Shown here: piece by piece, positions 44,954 through 54,569 of the stretch
How positions within the stretch are numbered: position 1 is the first letter of the stretch
How the letters are laid out: each line of letters starts with the position of its first letter
Assembly: GCF_002080435.1 (NCBI RefSeq)
Contig: NZ_CP020538.1
Location: 2,785,501 to 2,849,500, forward strand
From: Sphingobium herbicidovorans
Lineage (GTDB): Bacteria; Pseudomonadota; Alphaproteobacteria; Sphingomonadales; Sphingomonadaceae
Direction of reading: 5' to 3'
DNA length: 64,000 nt
Notes under the pieces: model-generated
What the model was told of the DNA's origin: nothing
Databases searched by the model: none
Seen by the model: the letters and a program-made list of their open reading frames with translations, nothing else
Translations under genes and position numbers: made by a program

Positions 44954-47632
44954 ATGTCGAAGCCGCTCAGCCTGGCGCGCATGCTCCTGATTACATCCGC
45001 ATTGTCCGCCCCGGCGGCGATGGCGCAAACCGCACCTGACAACGCGCCAACGTCGGGCGTGCCGAGCGCTTCGGAAGAAGCGGACGCGCAGACCGGCAAC
45101 GTCGATGTGTCGATCCCCGGATCGGACATCATCGTCACTGGCCGCCGCACCAGCAATGTGTCGCAGGCTGCGCCGCAGGTGGTGAACATTCTTTCCGCCG
45201 CTGACATCAAGCGCACGGGCGAAGGCGACATCGCCGGGTCGCTTCAGCGCGTGACAGGACTGTCAGTCGCCTCGGGCGGTTTCGTCTATGTCCGTGGTCT
45301 TGGCGACCGCTATTCGCTGGCGCTGCTGAACGGTTCGCCTCTGCCAAGCCCTGAGCCGCTCAAGCGTGTGGTGCCGCTCGACATCTTCCCGACCAGCGTG
45401 ATCGCATCGACGCTGGTGCAGAAGAGCTTTTCGGCTAATTTCCCCGGAGAATTCGGCGGTGGCGTCATCAACCTGACGACCAAGGCGATACCGGTCGAAA
45501 GCTATCTTGAAATCGGACTGGGCAGTTCGGCCAATACCGAAACGTCGGGGCAGCTTGGCTACACCCACTATGGCGCCAAGTCGGACTGGACCGGCTTTGA
45601 TGATGGCACGCGCGATGTGCCGCCATTGCTGCAACAGGCTTTCAACAGCGGGGTGCCGTTTTCCGACATGGCGCGCGCCGACTTGCGTGGCATCGCCATG
45701 CAGTTCCAGAACAGCGATACGTCGGTCGTGCAGCGCACCAATAGCCTGCCGTTCAATTTTTCCGCGTCGCTGAATGGTGGCACCGCCTTTGATATAGGCA
45801 GCGATGGGCGTCTGGGTATCCTGGCGACCGCGTCCTACAATAATAAATGGCGCACGCGCGACACGTTGCAGCAGGCTTCGTTGGACGTTGCGAATGGTGC
45901 TGGCCGGAACAACCAGCAGATCAGCACCGAGAATCAGGTGACCGTCAACGGCCTGTTGGGCGTCGGCCTGGAATTGGGCGACCAGAAGCTGCGTTGGACC
46001 AACATCTATATCCGTGACACTCTTAAGCGCAGCGCGCTGGCGATCGGCCAGAATGACGGGCTGATCCAGGGCGCGGACTATCTGACGCAGCAGACTGCAT
46101 GGTACGAGCGTCAGTTGATCGACACGCAGTTTGCGGGCGAGTTCAAGCTGGGCGACCTGAGCCTGGATGTGCGGGGCAGCTACGCCAATTCGCAACGAGA
46201 GGCGCCCTATGAGCGGGAATTCGTCTACGTCCGCACCAATGTCGATACGGCCATCGATCCGGTTGGCGACCGCTTCGTCAACGCGCTCAACCGTCAGCGC
46301 GGCGATGCTTCGGTAACGTTCAGCGACCTGAATGAAGATTTGTGGTCTGCGGGCGTGGATCTCAGCTACAAATTCTCGCCTGACCTGTCGGCGACCATTG
46401 GTTATGCATTCAGTGACACGAAGCGAACGTCGTCGCGCTATGAACTGCATTTCGATGCCGTCAACCTGCCGCTCGCGGTGCAGCAACTGCGCCCCGACTA
46501 TCTGCTGTCGGATGCGTCGATCCAACTGTATGATATTGGCCTGCTGGAATTTTCCGGCAATTATCCGGTTTACGACGCCGCGCTGCGGACCCATGCGGGC
46601 TACGCGCAGGTGAAAGCGTCGGTGTTGCCGGGCCTGTCCTTCGACGCAGGTGTGCGTTTCGAAAAGGGTCGCCAGTCTGTGACGGGCGTGGATGTGTATG
46701 ACACCGGCATCACGCCGTTCAATCAGATCCGCAAGGAATATTGGCTGCCTGCCGCTACGATCACGCTGGAAGCGGCGAAGGGTCTTCAGTTCCGCCTGAG
46801 CGGTTCCAAGACGATTGCGCGGCCTCAATTCCGCGAGCTGATTGCGCAGCCATTCCTCGATCCTGAATCGAACCGCTTCTATCGCGGTAACCCCTTCCTG
46901 CAGGACAGCGAATTGTGGAACGCCGACCTGCGTGCGGAATGGTATATGGGGCGTGACGAGCGGTTGACGGCGGCAGCCTTCTACAAGAAGATCAAGAACC
47001 CGATCGAAACCTATACGACGATCACCGACACCTACACGGTGACGACCAGCTTCGCCAATGCTCCGGAAGCTACACTGTACGGGTTTGAAGTTGAGACGCA
47101 GAAATATCTGCCCCTCGACGGCTGGTCGGACAGTGATTTCTTCCAGAGCCGCCGGATCGTGCTGATCGGCAACTACACCTATACCCAGTCGGAGTTGAAG
47201 GTCGGGGCAGGCGATACGACCATCCCCTACAGCTACACGACCGGACCTTTGCCAGCCGCGTCGGACTTCTTCCAGGATGGCGTGCCGTTGACCGGACAGT
47301 CGGACCATCTGGTCAACTTGCAGATCGGTCTGGAGGATACGGACAAGCTGTCGCAGCAGACGCTGCTGTTGACCTACGCCAGTCCGCGCGTCACCAGCCG
47401 TGGTCCAAACCTGCAGCCGGACATCAAGGAAAAGCCGGGCGTCACGCTGGACTTCGTCGCGCGGCAGGGGGTGACTTTGCCGGGCCGCGTTAACAGCGAG
47501 TTCAAGTTCGAGGTCCGCAACATCTTGGGTCGCAAGTTCCAGGAGTTCCAGGAACTGGACGGAAACAAGGTGTTCTATAACCGGTACAAGATCGGCACGA
47601 CCATTTCGGCTTCTCTGACGGTCGCGTTCTGA
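44954..47632 (+). CDS. TonB-dependent outer membrane receptor
   Basis: 892 residues. Signal peptide ending in AMAQ, a short acidic stretch, the plug start DIIVTGRRTSN, plug domain (about 60-175: VYVRGLGDRYSLALLNG, PEPLKRVVPLDIFPTSVI, FPGEFGGGVINLTTK), then a 22-strand barrel ending in a typical C-terminal aromatic signature (SASLTVAF). It imports a ligand with TonB energy. It follows the lipoprotein gene and a partial terminator, with AAAGGGGGA before its ATG. Ligand unknown. Confidence 0.92.
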   Translation: MSKPLSLARMLLITSALSAPAAMAQTAPDNAPTSGVPSASEEADAQTGNVDVSIPGSDIIVTGRRTSNVSQAAPQVVNILSAADIKRTGEGDIAGSLQRVTGLSVASGGFVYVRGLGDRYSLALLNGSPLPSPEPLKRVVPLDIFPTSVIASTLVQKSFSANFPGEFGGGVINLTTKAIPVESYLEIGLGSSANTETSGQLGYTHYGAKSDWTGFDDGTRDVPPLLQQAFNSGVPFSDMARADLRGIAMQFQNSDTSVVQRTNSLPFNFSASLNGGTAFDIGSDGRLGILATASYNNKWRTRDTLQQASLDVANGAGRNNQQISTENQVTVNGLLGVGLELGDQKLRWTNIYIRDTLKRSALAIGQNDGLIQGADYLTQQTAWYERQLIDTQFAGEFKLGDLSLDVRGSYANSQREAPYEREFVYVRTNVDTAIDPVGDRFVNALNRQRGDASVTFSDLNEDLWSAGVDLSYKFSPDLSATIGYAFSDTKRTSSRYELHFDAVNLPLAVQQLRPDYLLSDASIQLYDIGLLEFSGNYPVYDAALRTHAGYAQVKASVLPGLSFDAGVRFEKGRQSVTGVDVYDTGITPFNQIRKEYWLPAATITLEAAKGLQFRLSGSKTIARPQFRELIAQPFLDPESNRFYRGNPFLQDSELWNADLRAEWYMGRDERLTAAAFYKKIKNPIETYTTITDTYTVTTSFANAPEATLYGFEVETQKYLPLDGWSDSDFFQSRRIVLIGNYTYTQSELKVGAGDTTIPYSYTTGPLPAASDFFQDGVPLTGQSDHLVNLQIGLEDTDKLSQQTLLLTYASPRVTSRGPNLQPDIKEKPGVTLDFVARQGVTLPGRVNSEFKFEVRNILGRKFQEFQELDGNKVFYNRYKIGTTISASLTVAF

Positions 47633-47654
47633 TCGACTTGTTTGTCGATAAGAG

Positions 47655-47686
47655 GGCCGGCTCGCGTCAAGCGGGTCGGCCTTTTT
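47655..47686 (+). terminator. Terminator after the TonB receptor gene
   Basis: GGCCGGCTCGC pairs with GCGGGTCGGCC (two G-U pairs) around a short loop and is followed by TTTTT. Confidence 0.8.
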
Positions 47687-47751
47687 GCTTGCTGATTCGC
47701 TCGCTCGACCGGGATATGCTAGGTGACCGCTAAAAGGCGGAGACGGCCCCG

Positions 47752-49209
47752 GTGAAGCAGGAAGTCGAGCTGAAGTTGGAGTTGCCGCGAGGCGCGGTGG
47801 ACGCCTTTGAGCGTTCGGCGGTGTTGCCCTCCCAAGGGGGCAGGGCAATGCTGGAGGCGGTCTATTTCGACACGCCCGATAAGCAGCTTCAGGCGCTGGG
47901 CTATACGCTGCGCATACGCCGCTCGGGGGATGAGCGCATCCAGACCGTGAAGGCCGATCAAGGCGAAACCGGCGGTGGATTGTTCGCGCGGGCGGAATGG
48001 GAAATGCCGGTCGCGCAGGATGAACCCGTACTCGATACACGCACGCCCATTGCTGCGGCGCTCGGCGAAGCGGCAGGCACAATCGCGCCTGTATTCCATG
48101 TCAATGTCGAGCGACGGACCTGGCTGATCAGCGAGGGTCGCGCCAAGACCGAGCTGGTGTTCGACCAAGGGATGGTGCGCGCAGGCGATCGGCAAGCGCC
48201 GATCTGCGAGATCGAGCTGGAGCGCAAGGCTGGCGAACCTGCCGCGCTGTTCGCGTTGGCGCGGCGCATCGAATCGGTGGCGCCGGTGCGGTTGGGCGTG
48301 GCCGCGAAATCCGAGCGGGGCTACCGGCTGCTGGAGGCCGCCTCCGCCTGTTTCAAGGCCGAAAAAGTGTCGTTGAAGGCCGGGGCGCGCGCAGTTGACG
48401 CGTTCCAGACTATCGCCCGGGCGTGCGTGCGGCATTATCGGCGGAACGAGGACCTGCTGCTCGATAATTATGATCCGCAGGCGCTGCATCAGACACGGGT
48501 GGCGGTGCGGCGGCTGCGATCGGCGCTGACGCTGTTCAAGCCAATGCTTGCCGAGGCGGATGTTACCCGCTTCCAGGATGAGTTGCGCTGGTTGGCGCAG
48601 CTGTTGGGCGAGGCGCGCGATCTGGACGTACTGATCCAGCGCACCGAGGCAGGGCAGCTTCATGACAGGATCCATGAGGTGCGCGGACCAGTTCATGCCG
48701 AGGTTGTCGAAGCACTCGATTCCCGGCGTGTGCGCGGCATGATCATCGACATTGTGGAATGGCTGACCGTTGGTGCTGGAAAAGCGGACGCGGATAGGCA
48801 GCAGCTGCGCGACGAACCTGCGGAACAGTTTGCGGCCCGCCGCTTGCAGCATTTTCATCGCTGGGTGGTGAAGCACGGGCGGCGGATGACGAAGCTGGAT
48901 GACCAGCGGCGTCATGAAGTCCGGAAAAAGGCAAAGAAGCTGCGCTACGCATCGGAATTTTTCTCCGAACTCTTCGCCGGGACGAAGAAGGAACGGCGGC
49001 GATATGTCCGCTACATCGAGACGCTGGAAAAGTTGCAGGATGAACTGGGCGCGCTCAACGATCTGGTCACCATGCCCAGCCTGTTGGCTCGATACGGGCT
49101 GACCGACGATGCGGCGATGGTCAAGGGCGGCGGGAGCAAGAAGAAACGCCTCGCCGCTGCCGCTGACGCTCATGAGGAATTGGCGGATGCCAAGCGCTTC
49201 TGGCGCTGA
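47752..49209 (+). CDS. CYTH and CHAD domain protein (polyphosphate/triphosphate-linked)
   Basis: 485 residues from GTG 47752, eight bases after AAGGCGGAGA. The N-terminal CYTH domain (1-200) opens with the ExExK motif (EVELKLELP) and has YFDTPDKQL and TLRIRRSGDERIQTVKAD: a triphosphate tunnel fold usually hydrolysing inorganic triphosphate. The C-terminal CHAD domain (about 215-480) has conserved His in ALHQTRVAVRRLRSAL, HDRIHEVRG and RRHEVRKKAKKLRYASEF; CHAD domains bind polyphosphate. It lies between two Pho-box-controlled units, which fits a role in phosphate storage. Confidence 0.88.
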   Translation: MKQEVELKLELPRGAVDAFERSAVLPSQGGRAMLEAVYFDTPDKQLQALGYTLRIRRSGDERIQTVKADQGETGGGLFARAEWEMPVAQDEPVLDTRTPIAAALGEAAGTIAPVFHVNVERRTWLISEGRAKTELVFDQGMVRAGDRQAPICEIELERKAGEPAALFALARRIESVAPVRLGVAAKSERGYRLLEAASACFKAEKVSLKAGARAVDAFQTIARACVRHYRRNEDLLLDNYDPQALHQTRVAVRRLRSALTLFKPMLAEADVTRFQDELRWLAQLLGEARDLDVLIQRTEAGQLHDRIHEVRGPVHAEVVEALDSRRVRGMIIDIVEWLTVGAGKADADRQQLRDEPAEQFAARRLQHFHRWVVKHGRRMTKLDDQRRHEVRKKAKKLRYASEFFSELFAGTKKERRRYVRYIETLEKLQDELGALNDLVTMPSLLARYGLTDDAAMVKGGGSKKKRLAAAADAHEELADAKRFWR

Positions 49210-49212
49210 CGA

Positions 49213-49860
49213 TCAGGCCCAAGGCCGTTCGCGAAACCATTTGGTGATGATGTGTTTGACGCCGCTTCGCACCTTCATGCCGTGATGCAGGCTGGCGCCA
49301 TTATATTTACCCGGCTCCAGACGGTTGTTCCAGGCGAGTAGCTTGCCGGTTTCGGGCTGGACCGTCTTGCCGATCTTGACGAAGCGCGTTGCTCCCCCAG
49401 CGGCGGGCCGGTTGAGATAGACCATCAGCGTCCAGGTGCGGTTGCCCGCGACCGAACAATAACGCTCGAAATCCATACCGCGCGGCTCGAAATAATCAGT
49501 GTGCGGCTTGAATTCCTGTCCCACCGCATAACGCTGGCCCTGTATCGGTTCGCCATAGGCGGGGTCGATACCTGCAAAGGCCGCGAGCTTCTCGTCGATC
49601 GCGGCGATGAATGGGTCGGCGCGATCCAGATCGCAGGTCTCGCTGGTACGAAAGCCGATATCGCCATTGGCATCGGCGATGGTGGAAGGTCGGCGGATAG
49701 CTTCAATCCGGTCTATCAGGCCCGCGCATTCGTCTGGCGTCAGGAAATCGCGCCGGATGAAGAGGGTTAGCTCACGGCTAGGCACGCGTTGCACATGGGG
49801 ATGCCCGGCGATCCACGCAGGGTCGGCGTCGGTATATCTGGGGACAGGTCGGTCGGGCAT
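49213..49860 (-). CDS. 2-oxoglutarate/Fe(II)-dependent oxygenase, prolyl 4-hydroxylase-like
   Basis: 215 residues. The double-stranded beta-helix core carries the iron-binding HxD (FKPHTDYFEPRG) and the distal His near LHHGMKV, with a basic residue for 2-oxoglutarate in VKHIITKWFRE. FRTSETCDL is also typical of the prolyl 4-hydroxylase alpha-subunit-like group. Substrate unknown. It is divergent from gspC, so the Pho-box region at 49941 lies between the two starts and could act on both. Confidence 0.85.
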   Translation of the reverse strand: MPDRPVPRYTDADPAWIAGHPHVQRVPSRELTLFIRRDFLTPDECAGLIDRIEAIRRPSTIADANGDIGFRTSETCDLDRADPFIAAIDEKLAAFAGIDPAYGEPIQGQRYAVGQEFKPHTDYFEPRGMDFERYCSVAGNRTWTLMVYLNRPAAGGATRFVKIGKTVQPETGKLLAWNNRLEPGKYNGASLHHGMKVRSGVKHIITKWFRERPWA

Positions 49861-49940
49861 GGACAGCCATCAGGTGAGGAGCAGCCCTCTAGCTATCGCC
49901 GGACGTTTGAAATGCAAGCGTCGTCGCTTGCGAATTGCTG

Positions 49941-49969
49941 TTGTCACAGATAGGTCACATGTTTGTCAT
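49941..49969 (+). promoter_or_regulatory. Pho-box array upstream of the type II secretion operon
   Basis: TTGTCAC (49941-49947), AGGTCAC (49952-49958) and TTGTCAT (49963-49969), each separated by four bases, giving the 11-base periodicity of PhoB operators. A looser fourth unit TAGTAAA follows in phase. It is 58 bases or more before the gspC start and also faces the oxygenase gene. Confidence 0.75.
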
Positions 49970-50026
49970 CCAATAGTAAAAACAGTTTCCTAGCAGGCGC
50001 CGGTATCAAGGGGGATCACCAGCTTC

Positions 50027-50851
50027 ATGCGCGTGCCGTTCCGCGACAATATTCAGAGCTTTGGCAGCCGGCTGGCGCCGATCGAATGGCCGCGCGTCAT
50101 CGAAAAGCTGTTGCTCGGCGTTCTCGCCCTGCAATGCGCGCGACTGGTATGGGCGGTGCTGACGCCGGTCGGCAGCTTTGGGCCATGGGAAGGCAGGCAG
50201 GCGCAGTTTCCCAGCGTGGCCGCGCGGCAGGCATTGTTTTCCAGCTTCGATCCGTTTTACCGGGCGGGACCGCAGCAGGCGGCGGGTGGCGGTGTCGTCA
50301 CTTCGCTGGCGCTGACCGTTTACGGCATCCGGCTGAATGAGGGATCGGGGCTGGGGTCGGCAATCGTCGCTGGTCCAGATGGCGTGCAGAACAGTTTTGC
50401 GGTTGGTGAAGAGATATTGCCGGGCGTGGTGCTCAAGGCGGTTGCGTTCGATCATATCACCATCGATCGGGGCGGCGCTGAGGAGCAAGTGTTCCTCGAC
50501 CAGTCGCAGCCTGCATCTGATGCGCCCGCGCCGGGGGAAGGCGCGCCGCCTGTGCCCGTGACCGGCATCGACAACCCAACGGCGGATGGCTTGAAGCGCG
50601 ACATCGGCTTTGCGCCACGCATGCAGAATGGCCGTATCACCGGCCTGATCCTGACGGGGCGCGGGCCGACGTTCCAGAATGCCGGGTTCCAGCCCGGCGA
50701 TATCGTCACCCAGGTCGATGGACAGCCGGTTGGTTCTCCCAGCGATCTTCAGGCGCTGCAGGGCAAGATTGTCCCCGGAGCGCGGATTTCCCTTACTGTC
50801 GAGCGTGGCGCGAGCCTTTCGACGATCAACCTAACCCTGCAGGGCCAATGA
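50027..50851 (+). CDS. gspC: Type II secretion inner membrane protein GspC
   Basis: 274 residues. A cytoplasmic N-terminus and one membrane segment (about 27-46) lead into the periplasmic HR domain (SLALTVYGIRLNEGSGLGSAIV) and a C-terminal PDZ domain (about 200-272: ILTGRGPTFQNAGFQPGDIV). It links the inner membrane platform to the secretin. AAGGGGGA lies 11 bases before the ATG, a slightly long spacing. First gene of the gsp operon; its end overlaps gspD by four bases. Confidence 0.9.
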   Translation: MRVPFRDNIQSFGSRLAPIEWPRVIEKLLLGVLALQCARLVWAVLTPVGSFGPWEGRQAQFPSVAARQALFSSFDPFYRAGPQQAAGGGVVTSLALTVYGIRLNEGSGLGSAIVAGPDGVQNSFAVGEEILPGVVLKAVAFDHITIDRGGAEEQVFLDQSQPASDAPAPGEGAPPVPVTGIDNPTADGLKRDIGFAPRMQNGRITGLILTGRGPTFQNAGFQPGDIVTQVDGQPVGSPSDLQALQGKIVPGARISLTVERGASLSTINLTLQGQ

Positions 50852-53028
50852 CCAGAAAATTGCTTCTTTCCGCCTCCCTGGCCCTCGTCCTGGCAGCGCC
50901 CATCGCTTCGCCGGTGCTGGCGCAGCAGACGCTGAATGTACGAGACGCCGACATCCGCGCGTTTATTCAGGATGCCGCGCGGGTGACCGGGCGGACCTTC
51001 ATCATCGACAATCGGGTGCAGGGAAAGGTGTCGGTCGTGACCGACCGGCCGCTGTCGCGATCCGAATATTTCGAGATTTTTCTGTCCACCCTGCGTGCGA
51101 ACGGCTTGGTGGCCGTGCCAGCACCGGGCGGAGCCTATCGCATCCAGCCTGCCGATGGCGCGGCAGGGCAGCCCAGCGTCGTGGGGCGTGGCTCCAATCG
51201 CAATCAGTTCGTGACAGAGGTGTTCCGCCTGCGCTCCATCGACGCGGCGAGTGCGCTTGAAACATTGCGGCCGTTGGTGAGCAAGGATGGGTCCGTGACC
51301 GCCAACCGCGCCGGTAACAGCGTCGTGGTGGCCGATTATGCGGACAATATCGGCCGTATTCGGCAGGTTTTGGCGCGGATCGATCGAGACACGGCGGCGA
51401 CGCAGACGGTGACGTTGCGCAATGCGGGCGCGCGCGAGATTGCGACATCGCTTCAGGCGTTGGTGCAGAGCGGCGGGGAGGGCGCGCAGCGGGCGGCGAC
51501 GATCGTACCGATCGATAGCAGCAACTCCGTCGCAATCCGGGGCGATTCAGGAACGGTCGCTCGCCTGGCGCAGATGGCGCGCGATCTGGACCGGCAGGCG
51601 GCGAGCGGGACAGAAATTCGCGTCTACTGGCTGGAACATGCCGATGCGGAAAAGCTGTTGCCGGTGTTGCAGCAACTGGTTGGGCAATCGGCCGGTTCGG
51701 CGGTGACGGCTTCGGTCCCTGTGGCGGCGGATGGACCGCCTCCGCCAGCAGCGGCCCCTGCTGCCATGCCGTCCAGCGGATCTTCGGGCAGCGGCATTTC
51801 GACGCGCGGGCCGGCGATCGTGACGCGCTATGAAGGCGCAAACGCGATCATCGTCGCAGCAAACAGCGACGTGCAGCGCATGCTGGGCGAGACGATCCGT
51901 CAGCTCGACACGCGGCGAGAGCAGGTGCTGGTGGAAGCGATCATCGTCGAAATCAGCGATGCCGCCGCCAAGAAACTGGGCGTTCAGTTCCTGATCGGCA
52001 GCACCAAGACAGGCTTTGCCGCTACCAATTATTCCAACGCTTCACCCAATCTGCTGACGATTGCCGGAGCCGTCGCGGCTCGCGAACTTGGAGACAGAAC
52101 GACAGTCACCGTAGAAAGCAACGGCACGACGACGACGACGACCTCGCGCAACAGCAGCGATCTGGAATCGACGTTGGCGGAGGCCGCGTTCAACAGCCTG
52201 ACCAGCGCCACCGGTGTTATCGGCGGTCTTGGGACGCAAATTGGCCAGAATGGCATTTTCGGTGCGATCATCAATGCGGTGAAGTCCGATACCGACAGCA
52301 ATATCCTGTCCACGCCTTCGGTCATGACGCTGGACAATCAGAAGGCGTCGATCCTGGTGGGCCAGCAGGTGCCCATCACCACCGGAGAGGCGCTGAGCCA
52401 GAATTTCGATAATCAGTTTCGCACCGTTCAGCGGCAGGATGTCGGCGTCAAGCTGGAGGTGAAGCCGCAGATCAATACCGGCGGCGCGATCAAGCTGTTC
52501 CTGAAGCAGGAAGTGTCGAGCGTCGCAGGGCCGGTTTCCAACAGCAGCAGCGACCTCATCATCAACAAGCGTGAGATCGAGACGACTGTGACGGTGGATG
52601 ATGGCGAGATATTGGCATTGGGCGGCCTGCTGGACGATAATGAACGCAAGACGATCGAGCGCATCCCTTTGTTATCCGACATTCCGGGGCTGGGCGAGTT
52701 GTTCAAGTCGCGCAGCAAGAGCCGGACCAAGACCAACCTCATGATCTTCATCCGGCCGACCATCCTGCGGTCCAAGGAGGATGCACAGCGCCTGACGCAG
52801 CAGCGGTACGGCTATGTCCGCGACATGCAGTTGCGGCGTAATCCCGATGTCGAACCGAGCATCGACGAATTGGTGCGCGACTATATGGGCGCGACGCCGC
52901 CGGCAGCCGCGACTCAGGCGAGCGATGCGGTGGTACAGCCTCCGGTGGAAGTCATCGAGCCGACCGCTCGCCGGTCGAGCAGCGTGGTGCGGCCGATCGA
53001 TGTTCCGGTCAGTGGATCACAGCGATGA
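50848..53028 (+). CDS. gspD: Type II secretion secretin GspD
   Basis: 726 residues. Signal peptide (ending SPVLAQ), N0 domain (LNVRDADIRAFIQDAARVTG), N1-N3 repeats, a Ser/Gly/Pro-rich loop near 300, and the secretin domain with VEAIIVEIS, LSTPSVMTLDNQKASILVGQ, and GGLLDDNERKTIERIPLLSD. It forms the outer membrane pore. A C-terminal extension after about 680 may bind a pilotin; none is encoded here. Confidence 0.95.
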   Translation: MTRKLLLSASLALVLAAPIASPVLAQQTLNVRDADIRAFIQDAARVTGRTFIIDNRVQGKVSVVTDRPLSRSEYFEIFLSTLRANGLVAVPAPGGAYRIQPADGAAGQPSVVGRGSNRNQFVTEVFRLRSIDAASALETLRPLVSKDGSVTANRAGNSVVVADYADNIGRIRQVLARIDRDTAATQTVTLRNAGAREIATSLQALVQSGGEGAQRAATIVPIDSSNSVAIRGDSGTVARLAQMARDLDRQAASGTEIRVYWLEHADAEKLLPVLQQLVGQSAGSAVTASVPVAADGPPPPAAAPAAMPSSGSSGSGISTRGPAIVTRYEGANAIIVAANSDVQRMLGETIRQLDTRREQVLVEAIIVEISDAAAKKLGVQFLIGSTKTGFAATNYSNASPNLLTIAGAVAARELGDRTTVTVESNGTTTTTTSRNSSDLESTLAEAAFNSLTSATGVIGGLGTQIGQNGIFGAIINAVKSDTDSNILSTPSVMTLDNQKASILVGQQVPITTGEALSQNFDNQFRTVQRQDVGVKLEVKPQINTGGAIKLFLKQEVSSVAGPVSNSSSDLIINKREIETTVTVDDGEILALGGLLDDNERKTIERIPLLSDIPGLGELFKSRSKSRTKTNLMIFIRPTILRSKEDAQRLTQQRYGYVRDMQLRRNPDVEPSIDELVRDYMGATPPAAATQASDAVVQPPVEVIEPTARRSSSVVRPIDVPVSGSQR

Positions 53029-54569
53029 GCGACGACGTCGATGATGCAGGCAAAGCCGCGCCCCATTTTGCGCCCCGCGTGGTGGACATTCCCTACATAT
53101 TCGCGCGCAAGAATGGGGTCGTTATGCTGCCGGTCGAAGGCGATCGTTTGACGATAGCCGTACGCGAAGGCAGCGACCCGCGCATATTACTGGAAGTCCG
53201 GCGACATCTGGCCCGCAGTTTCGACGTCCGGTTCGTCGATGGCGCGCAGTTCGACAAGCATCTGTCCGATCATTATGCGATGGAAGGCAGCGCAGCTGCC
53301 ATGGCGGGATCGCTGGAGGTTGGGGCTGATGAGCTGGATATCCTGGCCGCTGACATACCCACCGCCGACGACCTGCTTGACAGCGCGGACGATGCGCCCG
53401 CCATCCGGCTGATCAACGGCATCATCGCCGAAGCGGCGCGGCAGGGCGTTTCGGACATTCACATCGAACCTTATGAAACCGGCCTGATCGTGCGGATGCG
53501 GATCGACGGCGTATTGCGGGAAACGCTGCGCATGCCGCCGCATGTCGCGCCGGTGGTCGTTAGCCGCATCAAGGTGATGGCGCGTCTGGACATTGCTGAG
53601 CGCCGGGTGCCGCAGGACGGGCGCATCGGCCTGACGCTGGGCGGCAAGCTGCTCGACGTGCGCGTATCGACGCTGCCCAGCCGGGCGGGCGAGCGCGTGG
53701 TGCTGCGTATCCTGGACAAGGAAAATGCGGGCATGAACCTCGATCTGCTCGGCATGGCGGGAGCGGCTGACCGGATTTTTCGTGAAGGATTGCAAGAGCC
53801 GAACGGGATTATTCTGGTCACGGGTCCGACAGGATCTGGTAAGACCACTACGCTCTATGCCGGTTTGCGGCAGTTGAATGACGGCACCCGCAACATCCTG
53901 ACGGTCGAGGACCCGGTCGAATATGCGATCGAGGGGGTGGGGCAGACGCAGGTCAATGCGAAGGTCGGGCTGACCTTTGCGGCCGGACTGCGCGCCATTT
54001 TGCGGCAAGATCCCGATGTGGTGATGATCGGCGAAATCCGCGACCGGGAAACGGCGGAGATCGCCGTGCAGGCATCGCTGACCGGGCATCTGGTGCTGTC
54101 CACGGTGCATACAAATGACGCCGTTGGCGCGATCACGCGGATGCGCGACATGCGGGTGGAGCCGTTCCTTCTGGCATCGACGCTGCGGGCGGTGATTGCG
54201 CAGCGGCTTGTGCGGCGTTTGTGCCAGCATTGCCGCGAACCGGTGCAGGCGGACAAGTCGGCCAGCGCCCTGCTTGGTTTCGATCCCGGAACGATCATCT
54301 ACCGCGCGCGGGGATGCGAGGCATGTAACGGGACCGGCTACAAGGGACGGATCGGCGTGTTCGAGGCGATCCGCGTGGATGATACGATCCGCCGCCTGAT
54401 CAACGATGGTGGTGACGAGTCGCTAATCGCGCGCCACGCTTTCCTGAATGCGCCCAACCTCGGTTCGGCCGCCCGCGCGCTGGTGCGCGACGGTCAGACC
54501 ACGGCCGAGGAGGCGATCCGGGTGTCGCGGCGTGACGCTGCGGAGGTGGAAACCATCGCAGATGGCTGA
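53025..54569 (+). CDS. gspE: Type II secretion ATPase GspE
   Basis: 514 residues. N1E-like domain, then Walker A GPTGSGKTTT (about 266), the Asp box ILTVEDPVEY, Walker B PDVVMIGEIRDRETAEIA, the His box LSTVHTNDA and the tetracysteine motif (CQHC then CEACNGTGYKGR). It powers pseudopilus assembly. Overlaps: four bases with gspD, eight with gspF. Confidence 0.96.
   Translation: MSDDVDDAGKAAPHFAPRVVDIPYIFARKNGVVMLPVEGDRLTIAVREGSDPRILLEVRRHLARSFDVRFVDGAQFDKHLSDHYAMEGSAAAMAGSLEVGADELDILAADIPTADDLLDSADDAPAIRLINGIIAEAARQGVSDIHIEPYETGLIVRMRIDGVLRETLRMPPHVAPVVVSRIKVMARLDIAERRVPQDGRIGLTLGGKLLDVRVSTLPSRAGERVVLRILDKENAGMNLDLLGMAGAADRIFREGLQEPNGIILVTGPTGSGKTTTLYAGLRQLNDGTRNILTVEDPVEYAIEGVGQTQVNAKVGLTFAAGLRAILRQDPDVVMIGEIRDRETAEIAVQASLTGHLVLSTVHTNDAVGAITRMRDMRVEPFLLASTLRAVIAQRLVRRLCQHCREPVQADKSASALLGFDPGTIIYRARGCEACNGTGYKGRIGVFEAIRVDDTIRRLINDGGDESLIARHAFLNAPNLGSAARALVRDGQTTAEEAIRVSRRDAAEVETIADG

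Noticed and set aside
45263..48082. 939-codon minus-strand ORF opposite the TonB receptor
   Set aside because: High-GC shadow; the sense strand holds a complete receptor, a terminator and the CYTH-CHAD gene start.
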